Source: Gammaproteobacteria bacterium HGW-Gammaproteobacteria-13 (GTDB lineage Bacteria; Pseudomonadota; Gammaproteobacteria; Pseudomonadales; Pseudomonadaceae). From it: 64,000 nucleotides of DNA. The stretch covers positions 124,001 through 188,000 of the forward strand of contig PGZH01000007.1 in NCBI GenBank assembly GCA_002840155.1, written 5' to 3'. Positions 1-8,622 of this stretch are shown one piece after another. Made by a program: the position numbers and the translations under genes. Within the stretch, counting starts at the first letter, position 1, and every line of letters starts with the position of its first letter. The notes under the pieces are model-generated. The model did no database searches, was not told the origin of the DNA, and was given only the letters and a program-made list of their open reading frames with translations.

Positions 1-137
1 TCGAGTTCGATATAGCGCGAGCCATTGGCGGCATTGCCATAGCGCGCCTTGAGGCTTTCCAGCGGCAAAGCGCCGAAACCCAGGCGGGCAAAACCGGCAG
101 CCAGTGGCGGCATCAGCGGAAGACTGGAAGCAGACAT
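1..137 (-). CDS. alpha/beta hydrolase, N-terminal fragment cut by window edge
   Basis: Only the first 45 or so codons are present; the gene runs off the left end. The translation begins MSASSLPLMPPLAAGFARLG and continues with a segment containing SRYIEL, which resembles the N-terminus of Pseudomonas alpha/beta-fold hydrolases, where a hydrophobic leader precedes the first beta-strand. The ATG at 137 has an AGAGGTG ribosome-binding sequence just upstream on the minus strand. The catalytic nucleophile and His lie outside the window, so the substrate cannot be guessed. It lies downstream of, and in the same direction as, the TetR gene at 217-963, with a gap of 79 bases, so co-transcription is possible. 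The family call is tentative because so little is visible. Confidence 0.55.
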   Translation of the reverse strand, partial: MSASSLPLMPPLAAGFARLGFGALPLESLKARYGNAANGSRYIEL

Positions 138-216
138 GCAGGCACCTCTAGATTGTTGTTATGGGAAAGACGCATCCGGTCTATCAGAGCACGCCCACTT
201 AAACCTGACGCCTAAC

Positions 217-963
217 CTAGGTTGAGCTGGGCGCAGGACACAGCGAGGCAATCAGCAGCTCGCTGAGCACGCGCTTGGCCTGTTCGATTTCCGCACGGCT
301 GGCGGCGCGGCCAAGCAGTTCCAAGGAGGCCGCCTCCATGGCCCAGATCAGCGCACGATAAGTCAGCGGCTCGGCGGCCTGGGTCGCGCCATGCAGACGT
401 TCGGCAAGCAATCGCGCCATCTCGGTATGCGCCCGCTGCCGGTGTGCGGCCAGCGGAGAATCGGCGCGCAGGGCTTCTTCCTGCATCAGGCGGATAATCG
501 GCCCGACCGCCAGGTGATAGTCGAAGTAGCGCCCGACCATGCCCTGTAACCAGGCCTGTGGACTGCCGGCGATGCTCTGCATTTCACTAAAGCGCGACAG
601 CAGCAGGGATACCGCCGTCTGGTAGATGCCTTCGAGCACCTGCATCTTGTTCTCGAAGTATTTGTAGAAGGTGCGCCGCGACACATTGGCGGCCGCCAGC
701 AGGTCATTCACCGTGGTGTCGGCCAGGCCCTTGCGGGCAAATACCGGAATTGCCGCCAGCTGGATATTGGTACGCTGCAGATGGCCGATCAGCGGCCCGT
801 CGCCGTCCTGTTCCTGCTGCTGGGCTACGGCACCGTAACCGCCGAGGTCTTCAAATACCGCGCGAACGGCACCCAGTTCTGCCAAGGCCTGCTGCATTGC
901 ACGTTTCCCAACCAAGGCGCGGGTGACGCGAGCCGCCAAGCTGGTTACGCTGAGCCACGCCAT
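217..963 (-). CDS. TetR/AcrR-family transcriptional regulator with N-terminal extension
   Basis: This is a DNA-binding repressor-type regulator. The HTH lies around residues 65-108, with TTVNDLLAAANVSRRTFYKY, the recognition helix SRRTFYKYF and the usual following helix. The remaining 140 residues are all-helical, as in TetR ligand-binding domains. About 60 residues precede the HTH, which is unusual because most TetR proteins have 10-20. The true start may be an internal Met, for example at 897. With the long start, the initiation codon sits only 18 bases from the GTG of the divergent gene at 982, leaving no room for separate promoters. It probably regulates the hydrolase gene downstream (1-137) or the divergent secreted protein. 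The ligand is unknown. Confidence 0.85.
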   Translation of the reverse strand: MAWLSVTSLAARVTRALVGKRAMQQALAELGAVRAVFEDLGGYGAVAQQQEQDGDGPLIGHLQRTNIQLAAIPVFARKGLADTTVNDLLAAANVSRRTFYKYFENKMQVLEGIYQTAVSLLLSRFSEMQSIAGSPQAWLQGMVGRYFDYHLAVGPIIRLMQEEALRADSPLAAHRQRAHTEMARLLAERLHGATQAAEPLTYRALIWAMEAASLELLGRAASRAEIEQAKRVLSELLIASLCPAPSST

Positions 964-981
964 CGCCGCAGGATTATTGTT

Positions 982-1851
982 GTGCTGAACACGCTAACAC
1001 GCCGCCCTTACCTACCGCTGGCCATCCTTTTGCTGGTTCTGCTGTCGCCTGTGCAGGCCGCTGAACTGTTCTATCTCGGGCAGAAGATTCCCGATATCCA
1101 CAAGCCCTGGAACAGCGCTGACTACCAACAACTGCTGGAGGCGCTGAACAAGGTCGACAGCACCCAGCTCAACGCCCTGCCCCGGCGTAGCGGCGAGTTC
1201 ACCGGACCGATCTACCAGCGCATGGTCAGTGAAGAGAACTTCCGCCCGCAGCTGAATATCTACGCCCCCCTTGAACTACGGCAGAACGAAGCCCGCGAAG
1301 CGCTGTTCCGCCTCAAGGAACTGATGCGCCTGTATTTTGATTTTCGCGCCGTACAACAGCCCTATGCCGCCGAGGCGCTGGGTTTGATGAGTTATTCACT
1401 GCGCCAGCAGGCGGTGCTGTTTACCCTGACTACCGAATTCTGGATGACCCTCTCGCAAAGCGAGCAAAGCAACCCGGTGCGTCTGCAAGGCCTGCATGAA
1501 ACCAAGGCAGCGGCGGCCATGCTCACCTCCAGCGCATTGGATTACCTGGGCCTGACCAAACAGTTTGGTCGTGAAGAACTGGTGCTCTACAGCGCCGAGC
1601 TGAGCAAACAGTTGCCCGAGCTGTTTATCCATTTAAGTGGGGATGTGCGCGGGACCTTGCTGCAACGCGTCGAGCAGCTTACCCAGCAGCACGCCTACGC
1701 AGAAGTGCAGCAAAACATGCGCGAGCTACAGCCGGTGCTGCTGAGCATCCAGCAGGATGTTCACGAGAAGCTGGCGGCCGCTGCCGCGCAACCGCGCAAA
1801 ACGCCGACGCGCAGCCTAGACCTGTCGGTTCCGGCGGAATCAGCGCAGTAA
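982..1851 (+). CDS. secreted protein of unknown function
   Basis: I do not recognise a named family. The product is about 289 residues. It opens with a cleavable-looking signal peptide (hydrophobic PLAILLLVLLSPVQA, then AELF), so the mature protein should be periplasmic. The rest is largely helical with repeated Leu/Gln/Glu-rich stretches and a charged tail. The frame stays open upstream to 781, but that part lies opposite the TetR gene. I chose the GTG at 982 because GCAGGA lies 8 bases upstream and the signal peptide starts directly after it. The 3' end overlaps the convergent MalT-like regulator gene by 12 bases. Neighbours give no firm clue to its role. Confidence 0.7.
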   Translation: MLNTLTRRPYLPLAILLLVLLSPVQAAELFYLGQKIPDIHKPWNSADYQQLLEALNKVDSTQLNALPRRSGEFTGPIYQRMVSEENFRPQLNIYAPLELRQNEAREALFRLKELMRLYFDFRAVQQPYAAEALGLMSYSLRQQAVLFTLTTEFWMTLSQSEQSNPVRLQGLHETKAAAAMLTSSALDYLGLTKQFGREELVLYSAELSKQLPELFIHLSGDVRGTLLQRVEQLTQQHAYAEVQQNMRELQPVLLSIQQDVHEKLAAAAAQPRKTPTRSLDLSVPAESAQ

Positions 1852-4563
1852 GCCAAGGCTCTTGGCCCGCGCCACCGCCTGGGTGCGTCGCTCGACGCCG
1901 AGCTTGCTATTGATATGGCGGGCGTGGGTCTTCACCGTGTGCAGGGAGATAAACAGGCTGTCGCTGATCTCCTGGTTGGAGCAGCCCTGGGCGATCAGCT
2001 GCAGCACCGACAGCTCGCGCGAACTGAGGGCATCGACCACGCCGACATAGTCATCCTGACCAACTGCCTGCGCTGACTGCGGCAGGTGCTGCCGCAAGGC
2101 TTCAATCAAAGGGCTCAATTCCTGCCCCAGTAACTGCTCGCGCAGCCACTCGGGTTGCTGACTCAGCAGCCCATGGAACGGCAACAACCCACCACCAGCG
2201 GCGGCCTGCAAAGCGCTGCGCAACTGTTGCTGCGCCTCACGCTCACGCCCGCCGTCACGCAGCAAGGCGGTCAGCTGCATCTGGGCAATCGCCCCGAGCA
2301 ACTGCCCGCCCGCGTTCTGCGCCAGCTGACTCAGCCCGCGCAAACGCCGCTCAGCTTGCTCATCCTCGCCCTGTAAACGCTCGTAGGTGGCCAGGTGCAG
2401 TTGGATATGCAGCGGCAATTGCGGATGAAATTCCGGGGCCGCAGCGGCCTGCTCGCCGCCATAGGCATCGAGCAAACGACTCAGCCAGACGCCCGCCAGC
2501 TCGGTCTGCCCCTGACGCAGCCACAGCTCACATTTGGTCAGGGTGATCATCGCCAGGTAGTAGATCGGCGGGATATCCCAGATATGCATCAGCCGTTCGG
2601 CCTCGGCCAACTGAGCAAAGGCTTCGGACAGGTTGCCACTGCGTCCTTCCAGGCTGGCCAGCACGCAGTAACCGATCAGCACACTGATATCGCGGCAAGC
2701 ACGCGCCTCGGTAATCCCGGCCAACAAGCGTTGCCGCGCTTGTTGCGGCTGCAGGCGCAAGCTCAGCAGATAACCTTCATAGAGGGTCAAGCGTCCGCGC
2801 GCAGCATACTGTCGCTGGGCCGGCAGATTGGCCAGACGCTGCTGACCCTGCCGCACTTCGTCCAGCGCGCGCAATACTTCGCCACGGGCCTGCAACACCC
2901 GCGCACGGTCGTAATGGGCCAGTGCCTCGAACAGCGGGTTACCAACGCGCTGCGCCAGCTCCAAGGCTTCGCGGTTCAGCCCCCGAGCGCGCCATAGATC
3001 ACCGTGGACGATGGCCAGGTTGGCCAGACTAGAGAGACACATCAAACGCTGCCCATAGCGATCCAACGGCAGACAACTCAGTGCCTCACTGCAATAGGCC
3101 TGGGCCTTGGCACTGTCACCACGGCCCCGGGCAATCACCCCACTCAGGGCCAGCCACTGGGCCAGCAAACCTTCCTGCTCGCAGCGATCACGCGCGGGCA
3201 GAAAACGCCCCAGCTCAGCCAGCAGTTCTTCGGCGGCATCCAGCTGGCAGGCCAACGCCAACGCCCAGCCGTACAGCAGAATCAGGCGTGGCGTACTGGT
3301 CAGCAGGCTGTCCGGCAAGTCCATCTTCCAACGCAGCAAGGTGGCGACGTTCTGCTCGGCCAGCAATTGTTCTTCGGAAAGGTTCTGCACCAGATTGGCT
3401 GCCACGTCCGGCTGACCCGCACGCAACGCCTGCTCGATGGCTTCATCCAGCAGCCCTTCGGAACTGAACCAGCGGCACGCGCGCAGATGCAGGCCCGAAG
3501 TTGGCTGCGGCCGGCTGCGCAGCAGGTCGGAAAACAGATGGTGATAACGAAACCATTTGCCCTGCTCGTCCAACGGCACCAGAAACACTTGATGGGCCTG
3601 CAGGTGGCGGAGAATCGCGGCGCTGTCATGGGCATCACGCAGGGCATCACACAACTCGGCGCAGAAGCGCTCCTGACTGGCCGTTTCATAGAGAAAGGCT
3701 TGCACATCAGCCGGCTGGCGTTCGATCACCTCTTCCAGCAGGTAGTCATGAATCAGCCCGTCACCACCCTGGGCCAGCGCCGGTAACGTCGCCGACTCCT
3801 GCGCCTCACTGGCGGCCAGCGACCACAAGCGCAGCCCCGCGACCCAGCCTTCGCTGCGTTGCAACAGAACGGCCAACGCCTCGGCCGACAGCACGGCACC
3901 TTGCAGCGCAAGCAACTCGGTGCTTTCCGTATCGGTCAGGCGCAGATCCTGCTCGTGCAATTCCAGCAACTGCCGCGACAGACGCAGGCGCGCCAAGTGC
4001 CAATCAGGGCGCTGGCGACTGGTCACCAACATCACCAGGCCTGGCGGTAGGTGGCTCAGAAAGAACTGCAGGCAACGGTCAAGCACTGCGCCCTGGGCCA
4101 GGTGGTAGTCATCCAGCACCAGCAACAGCGGCTGTTGAGGATCGAGGCGCAGCGCCAGCTCATCGAGCAGACCGTCGAGCCACTCTTCAAAAGCAAACGG
4201 CTGATGCCGCTGGCGCAGGCGCAACAAGCCGAGTGCTTCCTGACCAACGCCTGGGAAAAACTGTTGCAGCCCGCTAAGCAAACGCTCCAGAAAACGCCCT
4301 GGATCACTGTCGCGTGAACTCAAGCCCAGCCATAGGCTTTGCCACTGTTCGGGCAGATGCTCGCAGAACTCAATGGCCAATGAGCTTTTACCGAAGCCCG
4401 CCGGCGCGCTGACCAACAGCAGTCGCCCCGCCAAGCCACCCAACAGACGCTCGCACAACCCCGGGCGCGGCACGTAACTGGCCGGTAAAGGTGGGCGATA
4501 GAAATGCCCGCCGAGTACATTGGGCGCGGCAACCAAGCCAGGAATGCGGGACAGATCAGTCAT
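1840..4563 (-). CDS. MalT-like large ATP-binding LuxR-family regulator
   Basis: A 907-residue signal-responsive activator. Residues 52-60 form a Walker A motif (SAPAGFGKSS) and residues 146-152 a Walker B strand (LLLVLDDYH), giving a STAND-type NTPase. The middle is a long array of TPR-like helices for ligand sensing. The last 60 residues are a LuxR/GerE HTH (LSSRELSVLQLIAQGCSNQE and following). The architecture and length match MalT/LAL regulators. It lies just upstream of the DUF1329/DUF1302 genes on the same strand. In Pseudomonas putida a regulator of this type sits beside the same set (PP_0763-PP_0767 region, from memory), so control of the fatty acid/alcohol genes is a reasonable inference. 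The 3' end overlaps the opposing gene by 12 bases. Confidence 0.9.
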   Translation of the reverse strand: MTDLSRIPGLVAAPNVLGGHFYRPPLPASYVPRPGLCERLLGGLAGRLLLVSAPAGFGKSSLAIEFCEHLPEQWQSLWLGLSSRDSDPGRFLERLLSGLQQFFPGVGQEALGLLRLRQRHQPFAFEEWLDGLLDELALRLDPQQPLLLVLDDYHLAQGAVLDRCLQFFLSHLPPGLVMLVTSRQRPDWHLARLRLSRQLLELHEQDLRLTDTESTELLALQGAVLSAEALAVLLQRSEGWVAGLRLWSLAASEAQESATLPALAQGGDGLIHDYLLEEVIERQPADVQAFLYETASQERFCAELCDALRDAHDSAAILRHLQAHQVFLVPLDEQGKWFRYHHLFSDLLRSRPQPTSGLHLRACRWFSSEGLLDEAIEQALRAGQPDVAANLVQNLSEEQLLAEQNVATLLRWKMDLPDSLLTSTPRLILLYGWALALACQLDAAEELLAELGRFLPARDRCEQEGLLAQWLALSGVIARGRGDSAKAQAYCSEALSCLPLDRYGQRLMCLSSLANLAIVHGDLWRARGLNREALELAQRVGNPLFEALAHYDRARVLQARGEVLRALDEVRQGQQRLANLPAQRQYAARGRLTLYEGYLLSLRLQPQQARQRLLAGITEARACRDISVLIGYCVLASLEGRSGNLSEAFAQLAEAERLMHIWDIPPIYYLAMITLTKCELWLRQGQTELAGVWLSRLLDAYGGEQAAAAPEFHPQLPLHIQLHLATYERLQGEDEQAERRLRGLSQLAQNAGGQLLGAIAQMQLTALLRDGGREREAQQQLRSALQAAAGGGLLPFHGLLSQQPEWLREQLLGQELSPLIEALRQHLPQSAQAVGQDDYVGVVDALSSRELSVLQLIAQGCSNQEISDSLFISLHTVKTHARHINSKLGVERRTQAVARAKSLGLLR

Positions 4564-4720
4564 CAGCCAATTTCTTGTAGTAGTCAGACAGAGGCACTAC
4601 CAATGCCCCGCAGACTAGCCTCTTGATGCGCGCATTTGAAGCCCTTGTGGCCCCCAGGTAGCAAACGGCAATGATTGCTCTCCCCTATTGAGCATTTCCC
4701 GGGCTTTATCACAGGCATAA

Positions 4721-4870
4721 AAAATTGCCGGAGCCATTTTTAACCTCGCGCAGCGATGGCCCGAAGGCTGGCCCCCATGGATGCAGAGCCATAAGAAAAT
4801 CGCCGGGAGCGATTTTCAACGTTGCGCAGCAACGGCCCAGAGGGTGGCCGCCATGGATGGCAGGCCATAA
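4721..4870. repeat. two tandem copies of a 75-bp dispersed repeat
   Basis: Copy 1 is 4721-4795 and copy 2 is 4796-4870. Both start with AAAAT(T/C)GCCGG, carry a middle GCGCAGC(G/A)A(T/C)GGCCC and CCATGGATG, and end in GCCATAA. A third copy of the same length is at 33891-33965. The pair sits between the regulator start and the terminator of the DUF1329 gene. Short reading frames cross it but have no gene-like features. Function is unknown. Confidence 0.8.
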
Positions 4871-4902
4871 AAAAACCGGCCCTTGCGAGCCGGTTCTTTA
4901 TG
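4871..4902 (-). terminator. Rho-independent terminator of the DUF1302-DUF1329 operon
   Basis: Read on the minus strand, a GAACCGGCTC / GGGCCGGTT stem with a short loop is followed by a run of seven T. It lies 17 bases past the DUF1329 stop codon. Confidence 0.85.
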
Positions 4903-4917
4903 CAGCATTACTCAGGT

Positions 4918-6291
4918 TTAGCGTACGCCAGCCTGGCGCAGGGCCGCTGGGGTGTAATCGCTTTCCTTCGCTGGGTAGTCGAACTCGTAAGCACTTTTCT
5001 CTTCGTTCTTCATACCCAGAGCCAGGTAACGACCGGACAGCAGGTCATACAGGGTCTCTACGCTGTACCAAGGCACTTGCTTGTCGTAGTAGTACTGAGC
5101 ATGGGCTTCAGCCACACGCCACAGGGTACCGCGACCGTCGTAGTGGTCGATGGCAGCAGCTTGCCAGGTGTCTTCGTCGAGGTAGAAGTCACGCTTGGCA
5201 TAGATATGACGCTCGCCCGATTTCAGGGTTGCGGTCACATGCCATACGCGGTGCAGCTCGTAACGAGTCAGGTCCTGGTTGATATGGCCAGCCTTGATGA
5301 TCTCGCTGTACTTCAGCTTCGGCGAGTCCAGACGGTAGCTGTTGTAAGGAATGTAGATTTCCTTCTTACCGTTGAGCTTCCACTCGTAACGATCAGGAGC
5401 ACCGTTGTACATGTCAAAGTTGTCGGACGTACGCAGACCGTCAGCAGCGGTACCTGGACCGTCGTAGGACACCTGCGGTGCACGACGCACACGACGCTGG
5501 CCGGCGTTGTACAGCCACGCCAGACGCGGCTCTTTCACCTGGTTGAGGGTTTCGTGTACCAGCAGTACGTTACCAGCCAGACGCGACGGAGCCGTTACCC
5601 GTTGCTTGAAGTAGAACAGCACGTTGCTTGGCTTGCTGGTATCGGCATCCTTCAGTGCACCACGGAAGGTGAACTCATCCTGGAAGTACACCAGGCTGTA
5701 GGAGCCGTTTGGCTGCGGAGTCGCCTGGGTAACCAAACGCTTCACGCTGCCACCACGGTAGCGGGTGATGTGGTTCCAGATAGCTTCCAGACCGTCCTTC
5801 GGAATCGGGAAGGGGTTAGCCTGCTCGAAGTTCTCCAGACCGTTACCGCCTTCGACCATCTTGGTGTTGACTGCGTTGTTCTTCGCAGCGGCCAGGATAA
5901 AGTCCGGCATGGTGGCCGTACGATGGGTGGCGAACACCGGCATTTTGTAGCTTTCCGGATAACGCTTGAACATCGCCAGCTGGCCAGGGGTCAGCTTGTC
6001 TTTGTACTGATCAACGTTTTGCGCGGTGATGGTGAACAGCGGTTGCTCACTCGGGAACGGGTCCGAGAGGAAACCAGCAGCATCGGCAGAACCGGCGCTT
6101 GCTGGCAGACCGCCAGTCCAGGCCGGGATCGAACCATCCGCATTACCCGCCATTTCCGCACCGACTGGCGTCAGAGTGGTACCCAGTTTGGCAGCTTCAT
6201 CCGGCGATACCGCCGCCATCACACCGCTGGCCAACAGCGAGAGTGTCAGGGCGCCAGTTTGCAGCAGACTTTTTGTTGTTTTCATAGTCAT
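4918..6291 (-). CDS. DUF1329 periplasmic/outer-membrane-associated lipid-handling protein
   Basis: A 457-residue DUF1329 family member, a family with a LolA/LolB-like fold inferred to handle lipids in the envelope. A signal peptide is evident (about residues 1-25, ending SLLASGVMA before AVSPDEA). The conserved start of the mature domain includes GTTLTPVGAEMAGNADGSIP and AWTGGLP. I place the start at the ATG at 6291, five bases after AGGA; a TTG at 6303 would extend the frame but has no better ribosome site. It follows the DUF1302 gene after 25 bases, so the two form an operon ending at the terminator at 4871-4902. DUF1329/DUF1302 pairs recur beside acyl-CoA ligases in pseudomonads, suggesting uptake or export of hydrophobic substrates. 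The exact substrate is not known. Confidence 0.88.
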   Translation of the reverse strand: MTMKTTKSLLQTGALTLSLLASGVMAAVSPDEAAKLGTTLTPVGAEMAGNADGSIPAWTGGLPASAGSADAAGFLSDPFPSEQPLFTITAQNVDQYKDKLTPGQLAMFKRYPESYKMPVFATHRTATMPDFILAAAKNNAVNTKMVEGGNGLENFEQANPFPIPKDGLEAIWNHITRYRGGSVKRLVTQATPQPNGSYSLVYFQDEFTFRGALKDADTSKPSNVLFYFKQRVTAPSRLAGNVLLVHETLNQVKEPRLAWLYNAGQRRVRRAPQVSYDGPGTAADGLRTSDNFDMYNGAPDRYEWKLNGKKEIYIPYNSYRLDSPKLKYSEIIKAGHINQDLTRYELHRVWHVTATLKSGERHIYAKRDFYLDEDTWQAAAIDHYDGRGTLWRVAEAHAQYYYDKQVPWYSVETLYDLLSGRYLALGMKNEEKSAYEFDYPAKESDYTPAALRQAGVR

Positions 6292-6316
6292 ATTGGTCCT
6301 CAAAAATCTCGTCCGC

Positions 6317-8251
6317 TTAGAAGTTCACGCCAAAGCTGAGCGCAACAAAATCGCGGTCAGTGGAAGTGTTGTATTTACCGCCGAAGAAATCAGTGTAGGC
6401 CAGGCTGGCGGTGTAGGTATTTTGGTAGTCAGCATCTAGACCGAGGCTGACAGCCTTATTACCTTCGTTGAAGAGACCATTGGGACCATAACCATCAACA
6501 TCGTGAGACCAAGAGATACTTGGGCGCAAGTTAATACCTGCAACCGCGTCGGGATAATCCCAAATAGCGCGTGCACGATACCCCCACGAAGTACTGGTAA
6601 CAAAACCATCATCCTCACAGTACTTCGTCGCATGCTCTGCATTGCGATTATTTCCCAAAGTAGCGATATTGAGACCTTGGCACGCAGGGAATACACCAAC
6701 CCCCGTTACAGCATAGTTACCAGAAAGAGGGCCTGGTCCATATATCGGATCACGACCATAGCGAACATCATCAGAGTCCTCAAGCCCGCCCACGTGAGCA
6801 ACCCCAACCTCACCAACCAGAGTTAAGCGACTAGCCCCCATAACCTGATCAAAAAAGTGAGTAAATGTAGTTTGGAACTGGGTTATTTCTTTACGGTTAT
6901 AACCATTAGCCGTAGCACCGAAACCCGAATCGAGTAGTGAAACATTACCAATGCCAGCACCTCTGAATACTGCACCAGTGTTAGTCATTTGCCCCAAAGG
7001 CTTTAGCCCAGCATACAAAATATCTGTGGAGTTCAACTGTACAGGAGCATTAGGCCTGTAGCTTAACTCGCCAGCCCAAGCAGTACCGGTAGGCAATGTA
7101 GTTGAAAAGCTCATCCCATAAAGGCGTATATCCTCTGGGTATTCCATGAAATAGTTACCGCCACCTGCAGCGAGCAGCGATGCTAAGCCGGCTCGGTTCG
7201 CAACATCCCCAGCTACAAAGTTATCAATCGCGGTGTATGCAGCCTGACTACCTGCCTGAGCACTAAAAATTGGTGTGCGGCTATGATAATTCATTGCATA
7301 CAAACCAAATTCAGTATCTAAGGGCTCAAAGAAATAGCGGAAAGCGAGACCCCACTGACCATCATCGCGCGCATCACGATCAGCGCCTCGCTTAACCAGG
7401 ACACCTTCATTGTTAATATCTACCCCAAAAGCACTTGCGGCACCTAACGCAGCTAAAGGCAGTGTATTGCGCGCTCGCAAAACCCGAAGATTATCATCAC
7501 AACCATCCGCAACAATGTCAGCCTGCGCAAAGAAAGTACCACAGTTATCAACTACAGTTTGGTCCCACTCTAACTGATAGAAAGCCTCCATGGAGAGATT
7601 TTCGGTCAGACTTTGAGCAACATAAAACATATTAACCGGGATCAGGCCTTCTTTAATCTCGGCACCTGGACGGCGGAACGCGGCAGCATCGACGGGGTTG
7701 ATCGAGTTAATGCTGTTCTGAATAAAAGTACTTTCACCCCAGCTTACAACTTGCTTACCTAGACGGACGGAACCCGGCTGATCAGCAATTGAGTAATTGT
7801 GATAGACAAAGGCATCAAGAATCTGTGCACCAGAAGCTTGCGCACCCTCTTTACGGTTACTGTCATCAATGTCTTTGAAAATACGGCTTTCGTCTTTCAG
7901 CTCGAAGTCGTACCAATACTTACCACGAACAAAAATACCGGTATCACCGTACTTCAACTCAAGGTCGTGAATACCTTTAAAAATCTTGGAAAAAGTTTCG
8001 CCTTTCTTGAAGTTGGCATGGCCATCATCTGAGGTCTGCGAAAGACCATCACCACCGTTGTTAAAACCAATAAGATCTGGATCAGCACCACGTACCGACC
8101 AGCTAGAGCCGACCGACAGCGAGGAGTCGAACTGACCTTCGATTTCACCGATATTGAAAGTAACGCCGAATGCAGGGGCGGCGAGGGTGGATGCGAGGCT
8201 GACGGCCAGTGGCAGTTTTGCCAGGCGCCAGGTTTGTTTTGTTTTTGTCAT
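6317..8251 (-). CDS. DUF1302 outer-membrane protein
   Basis: A 644-residue DUF1302 protein with a clear signal peptide (AVSLASTLAAPAFG, cleavage near residue 29) and a mature part rich in alternating polar and aromatic beta-strand segments, ending in Phe (SFGVNF) as outer-membrane barrels do. It is expected to form a barrel for hydrophobic compounds. The ATG at 8251 is preceded by GGAGTAG on the minus strand. It is the first gene of the operon with DUF1329. From about 6.45 to 8.1 kb the base composition is visibly more AT-rich than the neighbours, with codons such as AAA, ATT, ACT and TTA that the flanking genes rarely use. The barrel may therefore have been replaced by recombination from another lineage. 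Confidence 0.88.
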   Translation of the reverse strand: MTKTKQTWRLAKLPLAVSLASTLAAPAFGVTFNIGEIEGQFDSSLSVGSSWSVRGADPDLIGFNNGGDGLSQTSDDGHANFKKGETFSKIFKGIHDLELKYGDTGIFVRGKYWYDFELKDESRIFKDIDDSNRKEGAQASGAQILDAFVYHNYSIADQPGSVRLGKQVVSWGESTFIQNSINSINPVDAAAFRRPGAEIKEGLIPVNMFYVAQSLTENLSMEAFYQLEWDQTVVDNCGTFFAQADIVADGCDDNLRVLRARNTLPLAALGAASAFGVDINNEGVLVKRGADRDARDDGQWGLAFRYFFEPLDTEFGLYAMNYHSRTPIFSAQAGSQAAYTAIDNFVAGDVANRAGLASLLAAGGGNYFMEYPEDIRLYGMSFSTTLPTGTAWAGELSYRPNAPVQLNSTDILYAGLKPLGQMTNTGAVFRGAGIGNVSLLDSGFGATANGYNRKEITQFQTTFTHFFDQVMGASRLTLVGEVGVAHVGGLEDSDDVRYGRDPIYGPGPLSGNYAVTGVGVFPACQGLNIATLGNNRNAEHATKYCEDDGFVTSTSWGYRARAIWDYPDAVAGINLRPSISWSHDVDGYGPNGLFNEGNKAVSLGLDADYQNTYTASLAYTDFFGGKYNTSTDRDFVALSFGVNF

Positions 8252-8622
8252 CGACGCTACTCCATGTGTTTTTTGTTATGGATGGTGCGGACTATAGCCA
8301 GCGGGTACTTCTGCTTGATCCCTCTAAAGTGTGATTTGCAGCCCCCAGGCACTCTGGCTCGCAGGTTTCGGCGTGTTTGGCACGGCCGGCAGAGCCAAGA
8401 ATGGCTTGGAATGAGCAATTAGCAAGCCAAACGCTTGTTTGACTGACCAGTCACCAAAAACGACCTGGCCTGGCGCGAATTGAACATCCCACAGCGTTAC
8501 GCAAACCCTCCTAAGAAAACCCGGTAGAACAGCCTGTAAGCCTTTAATCATCTGGCTTTAGCGGTATCGCAGGGCAAACGCGCCAACGGGCGGGGCTTGC
8601 GCCTCACCCGTAGCACAACACC
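8252..8622. other. 371-base intergenic region between DUF1302 and acyl-CoA synthetase genes
   Basis: No gene-like frame is seen. It holds the promoter of the DUF1302-DUF1329 operon on the minus strand and the 3' flank of the synthetase gene. A dyad (8440-8453) is listed separately. No convincing terminator was found after the synthetase stop. Confidence 0.5.
8440..8453. promoter_or_regulatory. dyad TGACT-N4-AGTCA, possible operator
   Basis: TGACTGACCAGTCA is a 5-bp inverted repeat with a 4-base spacer about 190 bases upstream of the DUF1302 start. It could bind a dimeric regulator, but no other copy was found, so the call is weak. Confidence 0.3.

Noticed and set aside
4822-6339. 505-residue frame on the plus strand opposite DUF1329
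   Set aside because: DUF1329 with its signal peptide is the real gene; the plus frame crosses the terminator and repeats.
8374-8400. sigma-54-like TTGGCACGGCCGGCA in the DUF1302 upstream region
   Set aside because: The spacing between GG and GC is 8 bases instead of 10, so it does not fit the consensus.
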